DNA of 53,414 bases from Idiomarina sp. (GTDB lineage Bacteria; Pseudomonadota; Gammaproteobacteria; Enterobacterales; Alteromonadaceae). Below are positions 1 through 7,794 of this stretch, in pieces. A model generated the notes under the pieces. The model saw only the letters and a program-made list of their open reading frames with translations. It was not told the origin of the DNA and did not search any database. Both the position numbers and the translations under genes were made by a program. Numbering within the stretch: position 1 is the stretch's first letter; each line of letters begins with the position of its first letter. The stretch lies in the NCBI GenBank assembly GCA_020832105.1, contig JAFIFH010000030.1, positions 1 to 53,414 of the forward strand, read 5' to 3'.

Positions 1-210
1 TCGAGCCTACAGGGACGTATTTACGGCGTCCCCAACAAGGCATATGCCATGGCCCGCAAGAGCCAGGCGTTTCCGCGATATAGGAACGTCATCACTGCGT
101 GACGCGGACGCAGCCTGACCTACGTCTTACGTCCCCAACAAGGCATATGCCATGGCCCGCAAGAGCCGGGCGTTTCCGCGATATAGGAACGTCAGGCGTA
201 CCATGCGCCG
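1..210. repeat. Composite repeat block: two partial long-hairpin copies plus a REP
   Basis: Bases 1-93 carry the 3' part of the long hairpin repeat seen complete at 13064-13203 and 26031-26175. The motifs are CGAGCCTACAGGGACG, CGTCCCCAACAAGGCATATG and CCCGCAAGAGCC. A second copy of its 3' arm lies at 130-196, forming a near-perfect direct repeat of about 66 bp with 27-93. Between them, 87-124 is a long-type REP in inverse orientation, with GCCTGACCTAC at 113-123. A partial REP (AACGTCAGGCGTA) ends the block just before the radA stop codon. No gene was seen here; open frames across the block are repeat read-through. Confidence 0.85.
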
Positions 211-1584
211 TTACACATGCTCGAGGGCTTCGGCGATGGTTTTGACGGGGATGACCTGCATGTTGTCGGGGATTTGCTTGGGGGCATTGGCGACGGGCAC
301 GATGGCGCGGCGAAAGCCGTGTTTGGCGGCTTCGTTGAGGCGCTCACTGCCGTTGGTGACCGGGCGGATTTCGCCTGCTAAACCAACTTCACCAAACACA
401 ATTAAATCCCGCGGTAACTCACGGTTTTTAAAGCTTGAAACAATCGCCAGCAACAACGCCAAATCAGAGCCGGTTTCGGCGACCTTAACGCCACCGACCA
501 CGTTGACAAAGACGTCCTGATCGCCCAGCGCTAAGCCACCGTGGCGATGCAGTACGGCAAGTAACAGCGCCAACCGGTTTTGCTCTGTACCCACGGCTAC
601 CCGGCGAGGGTTGGCCAATTGCGAATGATCGACCAACGCCTGGATCTCAACCAGCAGTGGTCGGGTCCCTTCCCAAATCACCATTACCACCGAGCCACTG
701 CCGTGTTCATCGGCGCGGGAGAGGAATATGGCTGACGGGTTCTTGACCTCTTTCAGGCCAGCCCCGGTCATCGCAAAGACACCAAGCTCATTCACCGCAC
801 CAAAGCGATTTTTAGTACCGCGCAGGGTGCGATAGCGCGAGTCGCCATCGCCATCGAGAATAATCGAGCAGTCGATACAATGCTCGAGCACCTTAGGGCC
901 GGCCAGTGAACCGTCTTTGGTGACATGACCCACCATAATAATCGCCACATTGTTTTGCTTGGCATAGCGGGTCAGGTACGCCGCAGTTTCGCGTACCTGG
1001 GACACACTACCCGGTGCTGACTGAATGTCACTTAAATGCATCACCTGAATCGAGTCGATAACCATTACCGCCGGCTTTTCTTCATCCGCTAGTTGGCAAA
1101 TGGTTTCAATGGAGGTTTCGGCCAGCATGCGAAGTTTGTCGGTGGGTAACTGCAAGCGCTGGGCGCGCATAGCCACTTGCTGCAATGACTCTTCGCCGGT
1201 GACGTATAAGGTGTTCATGCGGCTGGCGAGCAAGCACATGGTTTGTAACAGCAAGGTACTTTTACCGGCGCCCGGCGAGCCGCCAATCAGAATCGCCGAG
1301 CCTGGCACCACTCCGCCGCCAAGTACCCGGTCGAGCTCAGCAAACCCGCTGCTAAAGCGCGGTACCTGCTGTAAATCCACATCACTTAAGGTTTGTACTT
1401 TGGCATCGACGATACCCGCAAAGCCGCTGCGGGGCACATGGTTACGCACCGGGCCGCTGGTGCCTAAACGTACTTCGGAGATCGTATTCCAGGCCTTGCA
1501 TTCGTTACACTGGCCGGTCCAGCGGGGGAAATCAGCACCGCATTCGGTGCATACATAGGCGGTTTTTTGCTTTGCTTTAGCCAT
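211..1584 (-). CDS. radA: DNA repair protein RadA
   Basis: RadA (Sms) is a RecA-like ATPase that promotes branch migration of recombination intermediates in the cytoplasm. The 457-residue product has the family's full length and layout. An N-terminal C4 zinc finger uses C12, C15, C26 and C29. The Walker A motif GGSPGAGKST is at residues 101-110, and the RadA-specific KNRFG motif is at 258-262. A Lon-protease-like C-terminal domain follows (VNVVGGVKV region). The gene is transcribed away from the PilZ-domain gene, with 147 bp between them. Its TAA stop lies just inside the repeat block at the window start. The ATG at 1584 is the natural family start (MAKAKQKTAYVC). Nothing in it looks abnormal. 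Confidence 0.97.
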   Translation of the reverse strand: MAKAKQKTAYVCTECGADFPRWTGQCNECKAWNTISEVRLGTSGPVRNHVPRSGFAGIVDAKVQTLSDVDLQQVPRFSSGFAELDRVLGGGVVPGSAILIGGSPGAGKSTLLLQTMCLLASRMNTLYVTGEESLQQVAMRAQRLQLPTDKLRMLAETSIETICQLADEEKPAVMVIDSIQVMHLSDIQSAPGSVSQVRETAAYLTRYAKQNNVAIIMVGHVTKDGSLAGPKVLEHCIDCSIILDGDGDSRYRTLRGTKNRFGAVNELGVFAMTGAGLKEVKNPSAIFLSRADEHGSGSVVMVIWEGTRPLLVEIQALVDHSQLANPRRVAVGTEQNRLALLLAVLHRHGGLALGDQDVFVNVVGGVKVAETGSDLALLLAIVSSFKNRELPRDLIVFGEVGLAGEIRPVTNGSERLNEAAKHGFRRAIVPVANAPKQIPDNMQVIPVKTIAEALEHV

Positions 1585-1731
1585 AACTGGATGAACTACC
1601 TTAAAGGAGTGTGGTTCTCGACATTTGGGTCAAGTGTTCTCATAATGGGTCGATATCAAAGTAACACGACGCGAACCCGTGAAGTATAAGTGTCTACTTA
1701 CCCAACATAAAGTACGCAGGATAGCGCACAT
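1585..1731. promoter_or_regulatory. Divergent promoter region radA / PilZ gene
   Basis: This 147-bp gap separates two genes read outward and must hold both promoters. An AAGGAG-like stretch near 1602-1607 lies on the plus strand and is not the radA ribosome site. CAGGAT at about 1718-1723 is a plausible ribosome binding site for the PilZ gene. I could not assign -35/-10 pairs with confidence. Confidence 0.4.
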
Positions 1732-4263
1732 ATGGATAATGTTGCCAAGCAACAGCTGATTGAGCAACTGAAGCCGGTTGTTAACGAACCGGAATTCGAC
1801 TCGATATTTTCCGCCTTAACGTCGGACATTTCTGGCCCTGAACGCTTCAAGCTCAAAGCTGAATTGCGGCGCTTGGCGCGCCCGTGCCGCAGAGCTATTG
1901 ATTTGCGTAAGCGCGTGGACGGCCACTGTCGCCCGTATAAACACAAAGGCTTTGTCCACTATATGGACGAGGTCGCCATTCGTATTTTTGAAGCTGGCCT
2001 TGAACAATATCGCGGAATCTACACTGAAGATACCTATGAACAAGTGCATAATGCGGAAAACAACTTCCGTATTATCGCCCAGCGCGAGCGTACCCGCGCA
2101 CTGGCCGCCGCCAAGCGACGGGCGGATTCTGAACAAACCGCACTGATTGCGGAAGAGGCAGAGGCCGAGCAGCCCGCTAAAGCCGCGCACCTCGAAGTAC
2201 CGTACTTTACGTTTGGGCGCTATTTTCATCGCAAAGAAGAGCGCATGAACTTCTCCGTGCAGGTGATGCTAAAAAGCACCAAGGGGCAGAACATTGAGGC
2301 GATGACCACCAACATTTCGGTCAGTGGTATGCGGGTCAAAGTAAGCCCCGACTATCAATTCAATATAGGTGAAGAGGTGGGTGTACGTTTCACCGGCCTG
2401 GCTCAGGAATTCACCTTTGATCCCAACTTTATTGTGCCGTATCGGGTCGTCGGCGCGGAACTGATTAAAGATTTTGTCTATCTGCGCTTATTGCGCGACG
2501 TGGAGTTTGTCTCCGCCGAATTTGATGCCTTTCTGGTGCGCTTTATTAATGGCTATAAGCGCCGCTATAAGGTCAATATCGACAATACATATGGCGCGAT
2601 TGTGACCAAGGGTCATGAACAGTTTTACTTCCCCCGCATGAGCGGCGTACCGCTGTATTTTCAGCGTGAAGAAAAGCGCATGTTCGCGTCAATGGCGCTG
2701 GAAACCGAAAATAATATCGCGGTATTGGATGACTGGCTTAACGAAGACAACCAGAACCAGGTACCGAGTTTATTCACTGGTAAACGGTTAAGCCGCTTTT
2801 TGCATGAGCTGAAAGAAAACCCCGGTGGCATTGCACGAACGCTTTTTTATACGTTTCAGGTGCTGCGCCAGGGCAAAGTTAGCTTTTACGCCGCCACCGA
2901 TTTTGAGCTTGCTCAGGATGATGATCTCAAGCGCGTGTTTTTAGCCTACGCCAGTCGTACCAATAGTTTTAAAGTCTATAGCTTTAGCTTCAGTCGCCTG
3001 GATGTGAGTAAGGCCTGGTTACCGGTCACCCTGCCACAAGACATTCTTGACCGTGAGAAGCATTTGCAGCGGCCACCGGCGCCCGATGTGATGCGTCAGC
3101 TCAATGGCCTGACCCACGTCGGCCTGATGACTGACATTACCCCGGCAGCGGAGCGCTATCAGCATTACAAATGTGAGCGCGAAGAACTAGTGGCCATTAA
3201 GCCATTTGCGGTGTCACGCAAAATACCTGCGCCACTGCAACGGGTCACTTATAGCTTTGTCAACTTTCGCGCTGAGAGCCGCTTTGGCTATCGAACCCGG
3301 GTGCGGGTGCGCCACGGTGATCATGCGTTACTTGGTACCAGTCGCGATATTTCAACCATGGGGATGCAAGTGGACCTGGAAGAGCCTGTTTCGTTAAAGG
3401 CCGGTGATTTTATCGAGCTTGATTTGATTCAGCTGACCAAACGCGCGCAAGGGTTTGACCTGACTCATCTGCGCTACGAACTGATGCATATCAGTAAAGA
3501 TAAAACGACTTTGCACCTGCGCGCGGATGTGAAAGTGCAGAACCATCAGGGCCGTGCTTACATCAGCGAGATGATTAAGAACAACCAGGACGAGGTGCTA
3601 GCGACGCGTCAGTCCGGTACCCTTCATGGTTTACAGCTTTGTTTACGCAACTTGTACAGCCATTCGATGATGAGCATGCCACTCTATTTGAACCGGCCGA
3701 AAGGCGGTGAGTTTGGCTTAGGCATGCTGGGTATGTCGCCGCTGAATCAACCGCTAAAAGAGCTGTGCCTGGGCCTTGCGAATGAATTTGAGCATGCCAG
3801 TTTGCGGCCGTTGATGGACGATAAACAGCTGCAACACCAAATTCGTGCCCGCTGGCAAAAGCTGGACGAAAAATCGCGGCCGCAAATTATCGAAATGTAC
3901 GTATTTATGCGCTACTACAAGACTGGTATTCAGGTCGAGCGCCGCTACCGTTCACAGTTTAAATCTGCCAGTTTTGAACATGCTTTTATAAAAAATGCGC
4001 TGGAGCAGGGGTGCCTGATGATGTTGCGCCTGCATATTAGCCGCACGGGTAAGCCCGACATTGCCTTTATTGCCAATGAATTTAAGTACGTCAATCTGTA
4101 CGCCGCACACAAAGCGCAACAACTTGAGAAAGACCTGTGGAGCGTAGTGGGGCTGGTGGATGTGGTGGACTGCACCACTGAGCTGATGAACCGCCTGCCA
4201 ATGAGCAAAAATGCCCGTGAGCAGCAAGCCCAGCGCCTTGATGACTTCCTCGCGCAGTTGTAA
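1732..4263 (+). CDS. Large PilZ-domain protein (putative c-di-GMP effector)
   Basis: This 843-residue cytoplasmic protein has no signal peptide or membrane segment. Two PilZ-like segments are visible. The first begins near residue 164 with basic HRKEER and NISVSGMRV from about 194. The second has the RxxxR-like ESRFGYRTRVRVR and then SRDISTMGMQVD at about 537. PilZ domains bind cyclic di-GMP through an RxxxR motif and a D/NxSxxG motif, and both kinds of motif are recognisable here. The remainder is a long Alteromonadales-type scaffold with no domain I can name. A large PilZ protein beside radA is, as far as I recall, a recurrent arrangement in this order. Its output (motility, adhesion or other) cannot be read from sequence. 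ATG 1732 is preceded by CAGGAT at a 10-nt spacing. Confidence 0.8.
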   Translation: MDNVAKQQLIEQLKPVVNEPEFDSIFSALTSDISGPERFKLKAELRRLARPCRRAIDLRKRVDGHCRPYKHKGFVHYMDEVAIRIFEAGLEQYRGIYTEDTYEQVHNAENNFRIIAQRERTRALAAAKRRADSEQTALIAEEAEAEQPAKAAHLEVPYFTFGRYFHRKEERMNFSVQVMLKSTKGQNIEAMTTNISVSGMRVKVSPDYQFNIGEEVGVRFTGLAQEFTFDPNFIVPYRVVGAELIKDFVYLRLLRDVEFVSAEFDAFLVRFINGYKRRYKVNIDNTYGAIVTKGHEQFYFPRMSGVPLYFQREEKRMFASMALETENNIAVLDDWLNEDNQNQVPSLFTGKRLSRFLHELKENPGGIARTLFYTFQVLRQGKVSFYAATDFELAQDDDLKRVFLAYASRTNSFKVYSFSFSRLDVSKAWLPVTLPQDILDREKHLQRPPAPDVMRQLNGLTHVGLMTDITPAAERYQHYKCEREELVAIKPFAVSRKIPAPLQRVTYSFVNFRAESRFGYRTRVRVRHGDHALLGTSRDISTMGMQVDLEEPVSLKAGDFIELDLIQLTKRAQGFDLTHLRYELMHISKDKTTLHLRADVKVQNHQGRAYISEMIKNNQDEVLATRQSGTLHGLQLCLRNLYSHSMMSMPLYLNRPKGGEFGLGMLGMSPLNQPLKELCLGLANEFEHASLRPLMDDKQLQHQIRARWQKLDEKSRPQIIEMYVFMRYYKTGIQVERRYRSQFKSASFEHAFIKNALEQGCLMMLRLHISRTGKPDIAFIANEFKYVNLYAAHKAQQLEKDLWSVVGLVDVVDCTTELMNRLPMSKNAREQQAQRLDDFLAQL

Positions 4264-4281
4264 AATTTCAATTTGTAGGTT

Positions 4282-4301
4282 ATATAGGTTGTAGGCTATA
4301 T
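4282..4301. promoter_or_regulatory. Candidate toxin-antitoxin operator (inverted repeat)
   Basis: ATATAG (4282-4287) and CTATAT (4296-4301) form a perfect 6-bp inverted repeat across 8 nt, just upstream of the HigB-like start. Two near-direct GTAGG(T/C) copies also lie here. Type II modules are usually repressed by the antitoxin at a palindrome in this position. The function is inferred from position and symmetry only. Confidence 0.4.
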
Positions 4302-4318
4302 TTCAAAAGGATTTATTG

Positions 4319-4669
4319 ATGTGGAATGTCAGGACGACTAGCACATTTGATGAATGGTTCGACGCGCAAGACGATACAGACAGAGCGAATGTGCTTGCAG
4401 CTTTAATTGTGCTCCGCGAGAAAGGCCCTAGTCTGTCGCGGCCTTATGCAGACACGATAAAAGGCTCTACCCATAAGAATATGAAAGAGCTCAGGATTCA
4501 AAGCAAAGGAAATCCGATTAGAGCTTTTTTTGCTTTTGATCCGGATAGAGCGGCGATATTGCTTTGCGCTGGGGATAAGTCAGGAAAAGATAAAAGATTT
4601 TACGAGCGCATGATTTCACTGGCTGATAAAGAATTTACAGCCCATTTGAAAACGCTCAGTGAGAGGTGA
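4319..4669 (+). CDS. higB: HigB/RelE-like toxin (phage-derived Gp49-like family)
   Basis: This roughly 116-residue protein belongs to the RelE/HigB superfamily of ribosome-dependent mRNA interferases. Supporting motifs are WNVRTTSTFDEWFDAQ at the N-terminus, KELRIQ.. and IRAFFAFDPDRAAILLCAGDKSGKDKRFYERMI, the typical core of the Gp49-like branch. The ATG at 4319 is preferred over the TTG at 4316 because AAAGGA lies 7 nt upstream. Its TGA stop (4667-4669) sits within the ribosome-binding region of the antitoxin gene, so the two are translationally linked, toxin first. Base composition is more AT-rich than the flanking genes, which suggests acquisition. It could be an inactive remnant, but it is full length. 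Confidence 0.85.
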   Translation: MWNVRTTSTFDEWFDAQDDTDRANVLAALIVLREKGPSLSRPYADTIKGSTHKNMKELRIQSKGNPIRAFFAFDPDRAAILLCAGDKSGKDKRFYERMISLADKEFTAHLKTLSER

Positions 4670-4674
4670 AAAGC

Positions 4675-4977
4675 ATGTCTAGAACATTAGAAGACATTTT
4701 AAGTACAGAAAAACCTGAGGTTGTAGCTGAAGCAGAAGAGAAAGCTGAAGCTATCCTGCTAAATATCCATTTGAACGAAATCCGTATTTTGATGGAAAAG
4801 ACCCAACTCGATATGGCTACGGCGCTGGGTGTGAAACAGCCGACGATTGCCGGTATGGAGAAAGCAGGCAAAGATCTCAAGCTGTCGACACTTAAACGTT
4901 ATATCGAAGCGGGTGGTGGCAAAGTACGAGTAGATATTGAACTTCCGGACGGGAAACATCATGGTTTTGTGCTTTAA
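4675..4977 (+). CDS. higA: HigA-like XRE-family antitoxin
   Basis: This 100-residue protein has an acidic N-terminal stretch (about residues 5-30) followed by a Cro/CI-type helix-turn-helix (TQLDMATALGVKQPTIAGME). The C-terminal strand region VRVDIELPDG is typical of HigA antitoxins of the toxin-first type. It would neutralise the preceding HigB and autorepress the operon. ATG 4675 is chosen over the GTG at 4666 because GAGAGG lies about 8 nt upstream. Gene order, spacing and family pairing make the toxin-antitoxin assignment firm, although activity is not shown. Confidence 0.87.
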   Translation: MSRTLEDILSTEKPEVVAEAEEKAEAILLNIHLNEIRILMEKTQLDMATALGVKQPTIAGMEKAGKDLKLSTLKRYIEAGGGKVRVDIELPDGKHHGFVL

Positions 4978-4990
4978 GAAGACGTTAACT

Positions 4991-5005
4991 ACACAATCTT
5001 TGTGT
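4991..5005. other. Short hairpin after higA
   Basis: ACACAA (4991-4996) and TTGTGT (5000-5005) form a perfect stem with a TCT loop in the 37-bp gap before the binding-protein gene. There is no T-run after it, so it is not a standard terminator. It may be an attenuator or chance. Confidence 0.25.
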
Positions 5006-5014
5006 TGAATCCTC

Positions 5015-5857
5015 GTGTTATCAGGTTCTATTGTTAGACGATTGATTATTGGGGTAGGCTTATTTCATCTAAATCGACCACACTTGCCTGATTTTAGGTT
5101 CTTTCTGCTATTTACAGCTCTCATATCTAGTCTGTCTCTTTCTGTCCACGCAACGGTGACTGAATCAGTAACTTCATCCAATGACCTACGTATCACGTCC
5201 TTGAACCAATGCTACGACACCTTGTTTGCAGGCGCTCCAGAGCGAGCGGCTGCCGGCATTGCGTTGCAAAGCACCGCAATGCATGGTGGCAGGGTTGAGC
5301 GGATTCTTAGGTTTGCGCCAGACCTGGTGTTGGCCAATCGTTTTAATGACCCGATGTTAGTAAGTGCGCTGCGTGCCCAGGGGGTAGGGGTTGAGATTTT
5401 GCCTGAGCCTGAGTCGCTAGCCGGGGTCGTCGATTTTTACGCGCAGTTGACTGCTGCGAGTAAGGTAGGTTTCGAGTTCGAACTTAGCGACCTACCGCCC
5501 TTACTTGCCGGGCAACGCGTGCTGATGCTGCAGGCGAACCATTACAGCTTTGGCGCTGACACCTTATGGGATGAACTGGTCACTGCGCTAGGTGGTGAGA
5601 ACGTGGCGCCGGGTAAGGGATTGGTGAGCGTGTTACCCGAGCAGGTGTTGCGCTTGGACCCTGATATGATGGTCGTACTTCGCGCTGGTGACTTTGCGTT
5701 GGCATCGCGTAATGTTTTGCACGGGGCTCTTGAACCTTTGCTGACGCATCGCGCAATTGAAGTGGATGCGGATTTAGTCGGTTGTATGGCCCAGCGCGTT
5801 AATGATTTAGTGGCTGCGATTGCGCAGGCGCTGCCTACTCACGGACACAGGTTATGA
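5015..5857 (+). CDS. btuF: BtuF-like periplasmic substrate-binding protein of an ABC importer
   Basis: This protein would bind the substrate, probably cobalamin, in the periplasm and deliver it to the BtuCD-like membrane complex encoded next. A hydrophobic signal segment (FRFFLLFTALISSLSLSVHA, about residues 28-47) precedes the mature region. That region opens with RITSLNQCYDTL and has the APDLVLANRFNDP and DPDMMVVLRAG strand-loop elements of metallophore-binding proteins. The start is uncertain. The frame opens at GTG 5015, with no good ribosome site, and the signal peptide lies unusually far from it; TTG 5042 is an alternative. The stop overlaps the btuC start by 4 nt (ATGA). Cobalamin rather than heme or siderophore is an inference from the operon and the BtuB-like receptor downstream. 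Confidence 0.72.
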   Translation: MLSGSIVRRLIIGVGLFHLNRPHLPDFRFFLLFTALISSLSLSVHATVTESVTSSNDLRITSLNQCYDTLFAGAPERAAAGIALQSTAMHGGRVERILRFAPDLVLANRFNDPMLVSALRAQGVGVEILPEPESLAGVVDFYAQLTAASKVGFEFELSDLPPLLAGQRVLMLQANHYSFGADTLWDELVTALGGENVAPGKGLVSVLPEQVLRLDPDMMVVLRAGDFALASRNVLHGALEPLLTHRAIEVDADLVGCMAQRVNDLVAAIAQALPTHGHRL

Positions 5858-6870
5858 GCAGGACATGGTTGTTTGTCGCTGGCGCTGCGCTGTTGTGGGT
5901 GGTGTTGGCGATAACGGCGTTGAGCGCAGGTACTGTGGAACTTATGGCGACAGCGCAGCAGGCATTTGCCGCAGGCTTTGACCCGGCACGGATGGACGCT
6001 GCGGCGGCGCTGGATTGGCACATTATTCAGCATATTCGCCTACCACGGGTCTTGTTGGCGTCCCTGGTGGGGGCGTGTTTAGCCTGCGCTGGGGCGGCGA
6101 TGCAGGGGTTATTACGTAATCCGTTGGCGGAACCAGGTATTGTCGGCGTTTCCGCAGGTGCGGCGCTGGCGGCAGTGATTGTGCTTTATTTTGGTTGGGT
6201 TGGCTTTCATTCTTCTTTATTACCCTTAAGCGCGGTGATTGGCAGCTGCATTGCGCTGCTTCTGGTGTTGCTGGTGGCAGGGCCTGCACCTTCGATAACC
6301 ACTTTGATTCTGGCAGGCGTGGCGATATCTGCAGCCATGGGCGGCGGTATTGCATTGGCGCTCAACTTTGCGCCGAATCCCTTTGCGATGCAGGAAATTA
6401 GCTTTTGGCTGATGGGCTCGGTGGCGCACCGGGATTTGGGCCAGGTGAGTATGATCCTGCCCTTTGTGCTGATTGGTTTTGCATGTGTGCTATTGAGCGC
6501 TAAGTTTTTACGCGCACTGACCTTAGGTGAACATACCGCACGCTCACTCGGTTTTTCACTGGTGCGGGGGCGAGTGTTGATTCTGCTTGGGGTGGCGTTG
6601 TTGACGGGCGCCTCAGTGGCGGTGGCCGGTATTGTCGGCTTTGTCGGCTTGATGGTGCCTCATGCGGTACGTTTGTTGGTTGGCCCTGATCCCGGCCGCC
6701 TGCTGTGGACCAGTGCGGTGGTGGGGGCGATCTTTGTGTTACTGATTGACCTGTGTGTGCAGTGGTTAAGCCCGGCCAGTGAACTTAAACTTGGCGTGTT
6801 AATGAGCCTGCTTGGCGCGCCGTTTTTCCTATTACTGCTGCGCCGCACTAAATTCAGCGGCGGGTTTTAA
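5854..6870 (+). CDS. btuC: BtuC-like FecCD-family ABC permease
   Basis: This 338-residue inner-membrane permease of the FecCD/BtuC family has about ten hydrophobic helices. Family motifs are LPRVLLASLVGACLACAG, GLLRNPLAEPGIVGVSAGA and VGFVGLMVPHAVRL, the last including the cytoplasmic coupling helix that contacts the ATPase. It overlaps btuF by ATGA and is followed 6 bp later by the ATPase gene, so the three form one operon. The substrate is probably vitamin B12, but iron-chelate permeases share the same fold and cannot be excluded by eye. Confidence 0.85.
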   Translation: MSRTWLFVAGAALLWVVLAITALSAGTVELMATAQQAFAAGFDPARMDAAAALDWHIIQHIRLPRVLLASLVGACLACAGAAMQGLLRNPLAEPGIVGVSAGAALAAVIVLYFGWVGFHSSLLPLSAVIGSCIALLLVLLVAGPAPSITTLILAGVAISAAMGGGIALALNFAPNPFAMQEISFWLMGSVAHRDLGQVSMILPFVLIGFACVLLSAKFLRALTLGEHTARSLGFSLVRGRVLILLGVALLTGASVAVAGIVGFVGLMVPHAVRLLVGPDPGRLLWTSAVVGAIFVLLIDLCVQWLSPASELKLGVLMSLLGAPFFLLLLRRTKFSGGF

Positions 6871-6876
6871 GCGCTT

Positions 6877-7704
6877 ATGCCTACTTTCACTTTACCCAGC
6901 TGGTTGTTTAAGTCGCCACCCCGTATCGCCCGGGTTGATGGCCTTCGTCTTGCTGATCTCAAGATTGGTTATGCGGCGTCGACACCGGTGCAACGTGCGG
7001 TGAGTGCGCACTTTCAGCCTGGCCGTTTATATGGGTTATTAGGTGAGAATGGCAGTGGCAAGAGTTGCCTGTTAAAGACCATCGCCGGGTTGTTGCCCCC
7101 ACTGCATGGGGAGGTGACCCTCAGTGGTGACCACGCACAGCAGTCGTTGGTGTTGGCAGCGGGCGGGCAGAATAATGTGAGCATTGAACAGCGTGCGGCA
7201 TGGCAGGGGTATCTTGAGCAGCAACCGGCGGTGCACTGGGGTATTTCGGTGCGCCAGGTGGTGCAACTGGCGGCCTTTGCGCGCAAAGACTGGAGTCAGC
7301 AGGAGGCTCAGGCGGCGATTGCTGAAGCACTCAAGGTATGTGACTGTGAGTCATTAGCCGAGCGCTCGGTGTTGCAGCTCTCGGCGGGTGAGCGGCAACG
7401 GGTGATGCTAGCGCGGGTGTTGGCGGCGAAACCTGCCGTATTACTGGTCGATGAACCTACCGCAGGGCTTGATCCACGGCATCAACATGCGGTGATGGCA
7501 TTGTTACACCAGCAGGCGGCGGACGGTGTGCTGGTGATTGCGGTGATGCATGATATTGCGCTGACCCGGCAGTATTGCGATGACGCTATGTTGTTAGAGA
7601 AACCGGCGGTGCAGGGTGAGCAAACTCCCCCGCCAGGCATCGGCCCGGTGGCAGATATTTTAACCACTGACGCGGTGCGCCGGGTGTTCGGTATTGGCAA
7701 ATAG
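6877..7704 (+). CDS. btuD: BtuD-like ABC transporter ATPase
   Basis: This 275-residue nucleotide-binding subunit energises the importer. It has Walker A GENGSGKS, signature LSAGERQR, Walker B VLLVDEPTAG and the switch histidine in VMHDIALT. An N-terminal extension of about 20 residues precedes the ABC core. It is the last gene of the three-gene importer operon; the 90-bp gap to ettA suggests a separate promoter there. Assignment to cobalamin rests on the same context argument as for the permease. Confidence 0.85.
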   Translation: MPTFTLPSWLFKSPPRIARVDGLRLADLKIGYAASTPVQRAVSAHFQPGRLYGLLGENGSGKSCLLKTIAGLLPPLHGEVTLSGDHAQQSLVLAAGGQNNVSIEQRAAWQGYLEQQPAVHWGISVRQVVQLAAFARKDWSQQEAQAAIAEALKVCDCESLAERSVLQLSAGERQRVMLARVLAAKPAVLLVDEPTAGLDPRHQHAVMALLHQQAADGVLVIAVMHDIALTRQYCDDAMLLEKPAVQGEQTPPPGIGPVADILTTDAVRRVFGIGK

Positions 7705-7794
7705 TCTGTTAGAATTGCGCCATCTGAATTCATGCAAATAATCACTGCATCTACTTTGTTTAACTAATTTCTGCAAATAAAGGAATAGCCGGAC

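Noticed and set aside
152..520. Plus-strand open frame opposite radA
   Set aside because: Shadow of radA and of the repeat block; no ribosome site.
4991..5005. Intrinsic terminator of the HigBA operon
   Set aside because: The short stem has no following T-run.
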